DNA of 64,000 nt. Source: Tanytarsus gracilentus. Taxonomy: Eukaryota; Arthropoda; Insecta; Diptera; Chironomidae. The DNA lies in the NCBI GenBank assembly GCA_038502055.1, contig JAXRKN010000021.1, positions 62,001-126,000 on the forward strand. The letters are read 5' to 3'. A program made the position numbers and the translations under genes. Of the stretch, positions 55,332 to 64,000 are shown piece after piece. The notes beneath the pieces were generated by a model that saw nothing but the letters and a program-made list of their open reading frames with translations, searched no databases and was not told the origin of the DNA. Every line of letters begins with the position of its first letter. Within the stretch, counting starts at the first letter, position 1.

Positions 55332-56649
55332 TCAATAATTAACAATCCACTCGACAACCTCTTCGCCGCCCTCTTCAACGATCGCACTTCCATCAGTGAC
55401 TTCACTAATATTATGAACTTCTGCCATGTGCTCCTTCACCTTTTTCTGCTTTTGGAATTTCTTCCCACAAATGTTGCAAATTAATTTCGACTCATTAACT
55501 TTTGGTCGCAATCCTTTATGGACGTAGTTGACATGAGCGATGACATTATAGCTGTAGAGAAATCGTTTTCCACATATTTCGCACGAATAATTTCGTTCGC
55601 CCGTGTGCGATTTCATGTGTCGAGTCATTTTCGATTTTGTATGAGTTCGGAAGCCGCAAACAGTGCAAATGACATTTTTCTCGCCATCGTGAGTGAGCAT
55701 GTGAATTTGAAGAGTTGAATTACGATTGTAACTCTTGCCACTGAAATGAGAAACTAATTAGATTGTGATGGAGAGATTGAAATGCAAAAAATTACCAGAT
55801 CTCACAAATGTAATCAGTTTTAAGGTGAATTGCGTCGATGTGCTTACGAAGTTGATTTTTTTGAAGGTACTTAAAACCACAAAGATCACTAAAAAATCTT
55901 AATTAATACTTTGAGCTCATCAAAAATGGTATGATCTTACCAAGTCCAATAAATTCTTTCGCCGTGAGTCTTTTTATGACCATAGAGACACTTTAAGCTC
56001 TTGAAAAATTGGCCACACTGCTCACATTCAAACTTTTTCTCGGTCGAGTGAGTCAGAAGATGCAATTGAGGCCTCCGAACGACAACTTTGCTACAAATGA
56101 GACATTTATAGTGCAGTTTTCCATCGATTTCAGTCACTGTAAATCCAGCTGGATCATTTTGATTTAAGTGAGTGATTTTTTCACGTTTTTTACGCTCAAC
56201 AGAATGATCTTCAATTTTACGAGATTTTCGCGATGGTCTCTTTAATGTCTCGATTATTTCTTCATTGTCGGGATCTTCTAAAGCTTCTATTTTGATATCA
56301 GGCTTCACTTCCGTCGCAACTGAGCTGTTATAAAGCGTAATTAAGTCAGTCGCGATTTTTTCCACCATTACTTGATACTCATCGAGCTCATTGATTTTAA
56401 TGAGACAATTCTGGCAGATTTGTCGCTCTTCAAGCTCATGTTGTGTGATGTTGATTGAAATAAAAGTTTCTAGATGATTAAAATTGAAGTTTTAATTTTG
56501 AAAAATATTATTGTAAATAAAAACTCACCAAACATTTGAAAGAGAGGCTTGTGCGACCATTGTGTGACATTACCGAGTCCATTCTTAAAATCTCCCATAA
56601 ACTCGCTACAAATTAAGCATAAATCTGTAAGTTTTTGTTGGAGCTCCAT
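55332..56649 (-). CDS. ZAD-C2H2 zinc-finger protein 4
   Basis: Four exons, 56649-56529, 56469-55941, 55888-55796 and 55740-55332, in phase, giving 383 aa. ZAD with CLICSEFMGDFKNGLGNVTQ and CQNCLIKINELDEYQ, linker, seven C2H2 fingers, and an acidic tail (VEEGGEEVVEWIVNY). Its exon 1 and last exon are nearly identical to those of zinc finger 7 on the opposite strand, whereas exon 2 linkers differ, suggesting an inverted duplication with later conversion. Finger 1 (CLICSKVVVRRPQLHLLTH) is two residues shorter than the consensus. Confidence 0.93.
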
Positions 56650-56812
56650 AATGTTTAAATTAAAATTTTTAATTTGACGTTTTTTTGTTTACAAATTAAA
56701 CTTTTGAGTGTGTTCAGAAAATTGTTTTTAAAAATTTTTTTAACGGAAATTTAACTAAAAATTCTTAAAGGTAAATCTTTAAATTTCATCAAATTTTTAT
56801 TGCAATATTTTA

Positions 56813-58360
56813 TTAAATTTGAGGTCCGGTAAATTCGGCAGCATAATTAAGCATGTTATGTTCCTCAAATAAGTGCCTTCTCAACTGCTTCTGACGCGGG
56901 AATCGTCTTCCACACAACATACATCGCAACTTGCTCTCATCGACTTTCGGCCGAATTCCTTTATGAACCGAGTTTATGTGTGCGGTGACATTGTAGCGAC
57001 AAGCGAATCTTTTATCGCAAATCTCGCATGCGTAATTTTTCTCGCCAGTATGAGTTTTGGCATGGCGCTTCATTCCTTGACGCGTATGAGACTTGAAACC
57101 ACACACCTCACATATGACTTTCTTGTCGGCTTCACTTTGATGAACGAATGCATGCTTAATGAGAGATCTCTTTCGTGCGAACGCAGCACCTGAAATTGTT
57201 TATTATTAGATTGTATAATTAACTAATCAATTCGAATGAAACTCACCACACACGGTGCAAGTATGTTCGCGGACATCCAAGTGAATTGCGTTCATGTGCT
57301 CTAGTAAGTAATATTTCTTGTCAAATGTTTTGCCGCAGAGATCGCTGAAAATAAATTATTAGAATTTAATTTGTACTAAAACTAATCCCACTAACCAGTG
57401 CATCCTTTCCCTCTCCATGTGAATCTTTCGATGTGAGTACAAACAGCTTTGAGTCTTGACTTGAATAAAAAAATAAAATGACTCATGAATAGGGATAAAT
57501 AGTTAATTTGACTCAACTTACACATCATTCCGCACTCTTGACAGCAAATATTTCGCTCCGATGTGTGGATTTGAATGTGCTGCTTAATTTGAGCTCTCTT
57601 CTTAACCGTCCGATTACAAATTCGACACTGATAGTGTGTCATGCCATTAATGACATGTGTGATGATATTTTCTTCTCTATTGCCGTACTTTGGTCGAGGT
57701 CCACGCTTCTTTCTTGGCTTTTGAATCTCTTCATAGTCTCTCTTCGCGTTTTTTTTGTTCATGATTCTCTCAACCTCCACATAATCGATTTCAGGCGATT
57801 CGGGACTACCCATGTCGATGAAATTCTCCTCGACATCGTCTTCAAGCTCTGGTGATGTCTCCATTGTCTCAATTTTGACTTTTACATTCGAAAAATTGAG
57901 TCGATGAGTGTAATTGTAGACATTGAGGAGATCTAGTTTAATCCTATCGGCAATCACTTGATGTTCGTCTAGCTCGTTGAGCTTAACGAAGCAGTTTTGA
58001 CAGATCGACGAATCATCGTGAAGTTGTTTCTGCTGGGGCGAGTTAATCATGATGAATGTGCCTAAAATAGATGTATTTAATGTGTCGATAGAGATTCAGG
58101 TAGGTGTTTGTGATAGATTAATGACTTTTAATATAAAGATCCAGTAGACATCAGATGAGTTTGAATTGAACACTTTAAACATCCAGCGCAACTAAAATTT
58201 TTTATTTCACTCATATTATAACAGCTAACAACCTACCCAAAGTGTCAACAATGCACTTTTGACTAAAGTCAGTCACGTCCTTTGTGGATTTCTTGAATCC
58301 ACCCATAAATTCTCCACAGAGAAGACATAAGTCATGTTGTAATGGCTCAGTTTTGTTCAT
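56813..58360 (-). CDS. ZAD-C2H2 zinc-finger protein 5
   Basis: Five exons, 58360-58237, 58061-57522, 57459-57396, 57344-57247 and 57189-56813, in phase, giving 400 aa. Unlike its relatives it has an extra 62-bp intron (57460-57521) inside finger 2. Reading through that intron would give a truncated product, but splicing (T|TC) restores MMFKTQSCLYSHRKIH. ZAD domain (CLLCGEFMGGF; CQNCFVKLNELDEH), basic linker (RKKRGPRPKYG), seven C2H2 fingers ending CMLCGRRFPRQKQLRRHLFEEH. The last two fingers are closest to zinc finger 1. Confidence 0.92.
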
Positions 58361-58580
58361 TTTTGCCCATATGAGATATAATGGCAGTCCTTAACACTAC
58401 ACGTTTGTAGTTTTATTCTTTTTCAGCTTTATTCACGGTTAAATTTAAATTTTAATTAATTTTTATGTTTACAAATTTTCAATGAAGAAATCAAGCGAAA
58501 ATTTTTCTGAACGCACCCAAAAATTCATTTTGTAAACAAAAATTTGAAATAAAAAAAATTAATTAAATTATTCACTCGTA

Positions 58581-60687
58581 ATGATGGATGATTTGTGTCT
58601 GATTTGTAGCGAGTTTATGGGTCAACTCAATAATCGACTCGATACAGCGGCACCGTGGTCGAAACGGCCCATTCATGAAATTATTGGTGAGAAAAATTAA
58701 AATTTGAGATTTTTAAATTATTTATTTTTGATTGAGAGAGTTAAGAATCATGAAACGAGCTTATGTTCAAAAGATGCTGTGTTTTTTTAAAGTTTAATTG
58801 AAATTCAATGAGGGTTTTAAAGTGTTTATAAGGCTGAATTGCGAGATCATCTTTTTAAACTACTGGATCTTTTCCAGTGAGATCCATTCAACGTAAGATC
58901 CAGTGCTGGAAGTGAGATCCATTTAACGTAAGATCCAGTGCTGGAAGTGACATCCAGTCAACGTAAGATCCAGTGCTGGAAGTGAGATCCAGTCAACGTA
59001 AGATTCAGTGCCTGAAGTGAGATCCAGTCAACGTAAGATCCAGTGCTGGAAGTGACATCCATTCAACGTAAGATCCAGTGCTGGAAGTGAGATCCAGTCA
59101 ACATACGATACAGTGCTGGAAGTGACATCCAGTCAACATAAGATCCAGTGCTGGAAGTGACATCCAGTCAACATACGATACAGTGCTGGAAGTGACTTCC
59201 AGTCAACATAAGATCCAGTGCTGCATCCAGCATTCCATTCTAATTTGACTGGATGTCGCTTCCAGCACTGAAAATTAGATTGACTGCATCTCACTTCCAG
59301 CACCAGATGTCATTTCCAACACCAGATCTCATTTCCCTGGATCATGGCATATCATGTCATATAAATTTTATATCCATATAAATTCCATATAAATTTAATA
59401 TTATTTCTCTCATTTTTTTTCCAGAAACTTTCATCCCCATGCATCTCACCCACTTTGAAATTCTCGAACGTCAAATGTGCCAGAATTGTCTGATAAAATT
59501 CAATGAACTTGATGAGCACCAAACAGTCGTTGAGAGAATACAGCGGGAGATAACAGAACTATATAATAATTCGCTCGAAAATAATGTGGATCGAAAAATG
59601 TTGATAAAAATTGAACCAGTAGACCTTCCTTTCGAGGAATTCACGGTTCCAAAGTCGCTCAAAAGAAGAAAACCTGAAATCACCATATCATCATCACTGA
59701 CATCACCCGCTAAAGTGACAAAAGAAGTTAAAGAGAAAAAGCCTAAGGCGAAAAAATTATCAGACGAAAAGAGAGTGTCAAAGAAACGTGGCGAGGACAC
59801 GACAGGATTTGAAACCATCATTATTGATGGCAAAAAGAACTTCAGATGCGAGATGTGCAATAAAATTCTCTATCGAAGGCTCCAAAGTCATCGTGGCATT
59901 CACACAACCGAGAGAAACGTCGAATGTGAAGAGTGTGGAAAATTCTTTAAAACTCGAATGTGTTTGTGGAGTCACCGAAAAAAGCATAAGCCTCAGAAAA
60001 TGTTGATTTGGTGAGATTTCATTTATTAGATTGTAATCTGTTATAACATAAATTACTTTTGCAGTGACTTTTGTGGAAAAGGCTATCCTAAAAAGTTCCA
60101 TTTGGCTCAACACATCAAAAGCTTCCATCTTCAGCGAAAAGATTTTACATGCACTGTGTGGTAAGCTCTTTTTTTAAGCTCATGGAAACGTAAAAAATTA
60201 GCTAACCTTAACATTTTAGTGGTAAAGGATTCGGTCGAGAAGGATGTCTCATTCAGCATCAAAAGCGTCATAGTGGCGTTAAAAATGAAGTTTGTGAGAT
60301 TTGCGGCTTTAGGGCATTTACAAAAACGGCCATATATCGACACATGAAATCCCACACACGCGAACGAAAATATCCATGTTCAATTTGCGGAAAAAGCTTT
60401 TTACATAGTTATAATGTAACAGCACACATTAATCATGTTCATAAGGGTATGTAGCATGTTTCATATTAAATTTAGACAGTGATTAATTTTTAATTTTAGG
60501 CATTGGTTATAAGCCAGTCGATGAAGCTAAATTAACTTGCAGCATTTGCGGTAAAAAATTCCCACGACAAAATCGAGTTCGTCAGCACATGATCGAGTTC
60601 CATAATTATAGTGATAACAATACAAAAGAAAATTCATCGATTGTCGTTGAAGAGGTCGACTATCAGTGGGCTGACAATTGTCAATAA
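58581..60687 (+). CDS. ZAD-C2H2 zinc-finger protein 6
   Basis: Five exons, 58581-58686, 59425-60010, 60065-60160, 60220-60446 and 60500-60687, in phase, giving 400 aa. ZAD domain (CLICSEFMGQL; CQNCLIKFNELDEHQ), a lysine-rich linker (KEVKEKKPKAKK), seven C2H2 fingers (first one shortened, CEMCNKILYRRLQSHRGIH), then an acidic end (VVEEVDYQWADNCQ). It has an extra intron between fingers 6 and 7 compared with its relatives. The 738-bp first intron carries a 35-bp minisatellite. Confidence 0.92.
58872..59330. repeat. 35-bp minisatellite with an inverted tail
   Basis: About ten copies of a 35-bp unit, GTAAGATCCAGTGCTGGAAG followed by TGACATCCAGTCAAC. From about 59230 the orientation flips (GACTGGATGTCGCTTCCAGC), so the array ends in an inverted part. 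Lies in intron 1 of zinc finger 6. CCAGTGCTGG in each unit is nearly palindromic. Confidence 0.88.
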
Positions 60688-60799
60688 GAAACATTTTTTT
60701 AGGAAAATAAGAATTCTTGATGTGTCTCTGACGGATTTAAATAAAATAAAAAATGTTTTTTTAAAAAAAGAAGTTTTTTGAATTTAATAGGAAAATTTT

Positions 60800-61208
60800 T
60801 TCAAAACCTACTCGTGGGTGTTGCCGCGTAACCCACTTGCGCGTAACAGATCAGTATTGGAAATGTAACATGGGGAAGTCCTATAAAGAAGAAGCCAAAA
60901 GGGAAGCATAAGAAAATAATTTTTTGGGAACGTCATTTGTCACTATGTTCCATTTTCCACTGTTTTCCATTGTGTTTCATTTCCCATCATGTTCCATTTT
61001 TCACTGTGTTCCATTGTCATTATGTTCCATTTTCCACTGTGTTTCATTTCCCATCATGTTCCATTTTTCACTACGTTCCATTTTCCACCATGTTCCATTT
61101 TTCACTACGTTCCATTTTCCACCATGTTCCAGTTTCCACAGTGTTCCATTTTCAGATCCATGCCAATCGATACCTGGTCAAATTACTACATTTTGTGTGG
61201 GTTACGCT
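60800..61208. mobile_element. non-autonomous element (copy C), 409 bp
   Basis: Starts TTCAAAACCTACTCGTGGGT and ends GTGGGTTACGCT like copy B, with the same GTAACCCACTT and TATTGGAAATGTAACATGG blocks and a shorter 17-bp minisatellite (60940-61155). The middle of copy B is missing. Target duplication is unclear in the A/T-rich flanks. Confidence 0.8.
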
Positions 61209-61322
61209 AAAAAATTATTAGGGGGTTTACGACTCAGTAAAACTCAAATTTTTAATTTCTGAACGCACACAAAAATTCTTAAAGAAATCGTAAACAAAAA
61301 ATATAAAATATAAAATTAAAAA

Positions 61323-62745
61323 ATGACGGAAATTCAACAGAAACTCACAGATTTATGCTTAATTTGTAGTGAGTTCATGGGACCTTATAAGAATGGACTC
61401 GGTAATGTCACACAATGGTCGCACAAGCCTCTCTTTCAAATGTTTGGTGAGTTTTTATTTACAAAAATATTTTTCAAAATTTAAATTAAATATTTTAATC
61501 ATCTAGAAACTTTTATTTCAATCAACATCACACAACATGAGCTTGAAGAGCGACAAATCTGCCAGAATTGTCTCATTAAAATCAATGAGCTCGATGAGCA
61601 TCACACAGTGGTTGAAAAAATCCAGTCAGACCTAATTACGCTTTATAACAGCTCAATTTGCAGAGAGTTCGACGTGAAGCCTGATATCAAAATCGAGCAT
61701 TTGGATATGGCGGAAGTGGATATGATTGAAGATGACAATCAATATGAGCCAAGCGAACCCGAATATATGCCACGAATTCCACACTTCGATCGAGTCAAAA
61801 GAAAGTACAATAAAAGATCGCGAGAAGAAATTGATGAGGATAAGAGAAAGAAGGTCAAAAAGGATGCTCGATCGGGTCCGGGAAGGAGGAGGAGTGAAGG
61901 CTACACAGAAGGCTTCACATTGATGATGGTCGAGGGTCGAAAGTGGTATAAATGCGAAATTTGCAATAAAGTTTTGCATCGCCGACTAACCATGCATCGT
62001 GGAACACATTCAAATGAGAGAAAGGTAAAGTGTGAAGAGTGTGGTGCACTGTTTAAGACACTCGCCTGCTTATACACACACAGAAAAATCCATAGAGAGC
62101 GTAAACATCATCAATGGTGAGATATGAGGTTGATGGTAAAAAATTGACTGAAATTTTCTTAATTTTAGTGACATTTGCGGCCAACAGTATCTTCAAAAAG
62201 TTCAACTTCGTAAGCACATCGATGCTATTCATTTAAAAAGAAAAGATCACGTGTGCGCTGTTTGGTAAGAATTTAGTCTGATCCACGCATGAGGATACAA
62301 TTTTTTTTCTTAACAAATTGCACACTTTTTTTACAGTGGTAAAAGTTACTCGCGTGACTCAACACTCCAAGTCCACATGCTCACTCACGATGGCGAGAAA
62401 AATGTCATTTGCACTGTTTGCGGCTTCCGAACTCATACAAAATCGAAAATGACTCGACACATGAAATCGCACACGGGCGAACGAAATTATTCGTGCGAAA
62501 TATGTGGAAAACGTTTTCTCTACAGCTATAATGTCATCGCTCATGTCAACTACGTCCATAAAGGAATGCGCTATAAGGTTGATGAGTCGAAATTAATTTG
62601 CAACATTTGTGGGAAGAAATTCCAAAAGCAGAAAAAGGTGAAGGAGCACATGGCAGAAGTTCATAATATTAGCGAAGTCACTGATGGAAGTGCGATCGTT
62701 GAAGAGGGCGGCGAAGAGGTTGTCGAGTGGATTGAAAATTATTAA
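61323..62745 (+). CDS. ZAD-C2H2 zinc-finger protein 7
   Basis: Four exons, 61323-61446, 61507-62116, 62169-62264 and 62337-62745, in phase, giving 412 aa. ZAD (CLICSEFMGPYKNGLGNVTQ; CQNCLIKINELDEH), basic linker (KRKYNKRSREE, KKVKKDARSGPGRRR), seven C2H2 fingers and an acidic tail VEEGGEEVVEWIENY. The last 122 residues differ from zinc finger 4 at only a few positions, and exon 1 is also nearly the same, although the two genes lie about 5 kb apart in opposite orientation. Intervening zinc fingers 5 and 6 are much less similar. Confidence 0.93.
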
Positions 62746-63297
62746 AAAAAAGAGATGAAAATAAAAATTTAACTAAGGTAATTCTATTGAAAATTTTAAA
62801 ACTTTTTTTATGACTTTTTCGATGCTCTTGTTGACTTCTCTTCACTAAGCTTAGTGAAACATTTCATTAGACATTGAATGCTGGAAAAGTAAAGTTTCAT
62901 CGCCTCAAAGTTGAACATTTAGACTTTTACTTCGCTTTTTAATGCCAAAGTTGTTTGTGAGCGTCCAAATCGACACCCTCAAACAATCGACATTTTCTCA
63001 GCATCGTTCTGATGTTTCCTTGTCGGACAGAAATTTTTTCAATGAAATAAATAAATTTTTATACACATAAAAATATTCAAATTTAGGATTATTTAGGGCA
63101 TGATTATTTACTGAATTATAATTTTTTTAAACAAAAATCTATTTTTTACTCACATTTATTTTGTAACGTCTTTTTAAAATTCAAATCGTAATCTTCACCA
63201 ACCGACAAAAATTTCTGAACGCTCAAAAAATCATAAACAGAAAAAAAATAAATTGAAATTCTTTTAAAGTTTTTAGACATCAAAAAGTCAGCTTGAG
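62746..63297. other. intergenic, nothing recognised
   Basis: Spacer between zinc fingers 7 and 8, AT-rich, no repeat recognised. Confidence 0.55.
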
Positions 63298-64000
63298 ATG
63301 GAGAAAATAATTGAAACATGCCTCATATGCGGCGAGTATATGGGAACATTCAAGAATGAGATGTCAGTGCCGACGGGATTCTCAGAAAGACCGATTTATC
63401 AAATGTTTGGTGAGTACAACTGGATCTTTTGCATCATTCTCTCCATTTTAATACATCACCTCATCATTAACTTTACAGAGGCTTGCATGAGCTTAAAACT
63501 ACCCCAAGATATCATCGACTCAGCGGGTGTGTGTCAAAATTGCTTCATTAAGTTTAATGAGATCGATGAGCATCAGGTGATTGCTCAAAACATCCAGAAC
63601 GAACTCATTGGATTGTTCAACAGCTGTTCAACGACAATTTCAGTGATGAAAGAAGAAGATCAAGAGCACGATATCATCGAGCATGTCATTGACGAAGCGA
63701 CATTGGCCGAGCTGGATTATGTTGGCGATGAGGAGGTGGTGATTAGTCAGGACGAAATTGAGATACCATACCAAATTCTTCAGACAAAGAGATTGACACC
63801 AAAACGGCAATATCATCGAAAGAAAGATCCCGATGAAGGACTGATTCTGGTTGAGATCGATGGAAATAAGCTGTATCAGTGTGACATTTGTCAGAAAATG
63901 TGTAAAGATCGATACAAGCTAAAGAATCACAAGGACACTCATCAAACGGAACGGAATATCTGTTGCACTGAGTGCGGTGCGATGTTTAAGACAATCGGCT
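63298..64000 (+). CDS. ZAD-C2H2 zinc-finger protein 8, cut by the window end
   Basis: Exon 1 63298-63409, exon 2 from 63479 to beyond the window. ZAD domain (CLICGEYMGTF; CQNCFIKFNEIDEHQ), a long acidic linker rich in Glu and Asp, then the first finger (CDICQKMCKDRYKLKNHKDTH) and the start of the second (CTECGAMFKTIG). Same exon plan as the other cluster members, so two further exons and about five fingers are expected outside. Confidence 0.9.
   Translation, partial: MEKIIETCLICGEYMGTFKNEMSVPTGFSERPIYQMFGEYNWIFCIILSILIHHLIINFTEACMSLKLPQDIIDSAGVCQNCFIKFNEIDEHQVIAQNIQNELIGLFNSCSTTISVMKEEDQEHDIIEHVIDEATLAELDYVGDEEVVISQDEIEIPYQILQTKRLTPKRQYHRKKDPDEGLILVEIDGNKLYQCDICQKMCKDRYKLKNHKDTHQTERNICCTECGAMFKTIG

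Noticed and set aside
57391..58050. 219-aa version of zinc finger 5 reading through 57460-57521
   Set aside because: It breaks finger 2. A 62-bp GT-AG intron restores the finger and the downstream fingers.
60924..61262. Similar His/Phe/Cys-rich frames near zinc finger 7
   Set aside because: Same minisatellite inside element copy C.

Overview
The window is eukaryotic nuclear DNA from an insect, most likely a dipteran and probably a nematoceran such as a midge or mosquito relative. The case rests on very AT-rich sequence, many introns of about 50-100 bp with plain GT-AG borders, a beta-PS integrin (mys) carrying the fly-type pair of alternative exons, a ZAD zinc-finger cluster, 7tm_6 odorant receptors, a yellow-family gene and an insect-type tankyrase. 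Nothing looks bacterial: there are no operons and no CRISPR. Coding models were built by joining frames across GT-AG introns and checking that every junction keeps phase. Coordinates below span start codon to stop codon, and exon limits are in the evidence.

Layout. 1-300 is a 29-bp tandem repeat. 466-4676 holds three related odorant receptors, the first on + and two on -. 5033-8132 holds a DUF1091 gene, a small secreted Lys/Pro/Ser protein and a yellow-family gene. 8712-11533 is a prolyl 4-hydroxylase alpha gene whose last intron contains an 18-bp minisatellite that repeats a perfect kappaB palindrome about 30 times. 11692-18782 (-) is a very large secreted protein made of bulb-type (mannose) lectin repeats and DM9-like modules. 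20741-25023 (-) is mys. 27731-27826 is an intron-containing tRNA-Arg(TCT). 27849-29680 (-) is an eight-exon Ly6 protein. 30028-31882 is Atf-2. 32148-33439 is a fourth, unrelated odorant receptor. 34124-34614 is a frameshifted C-type lectin. 34706-37422 is a divergent polypeptide GalNAc-transferase. 37837-39390 and 40700-42195 are tandem copies of an unusual gene with a nuclease-like N-terminal signature. 42826-46904 (-) is tankyrase. 47423 to the window end is a cluster of eight ZAD-C2H2 zinc-finger genes in mixed orientation, interrupted by an actin-like gene broken by two transposon insertions.

Themes. Several loci show local duplication with homogenised parts: the odorant-receptor C-termini, the seven 321-bp lectin repeats, the nuclease-like pair, and the last exons of two inverted zinc-finger genes. 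The DNA is also rich in small non-autonomous elements: MITEs with clear inverted ends, and a roughly 0.4-0.9 kb element with an internal minisatellite. Two insertions in the actin-like gene keep clear target-site duplications. The genes otherwise belong to separate processes (smell, cell adhesion, collagen modification, stress transcription, glycosylation, poly-ADP-ribosylation) and are not an obvious functional cluster.
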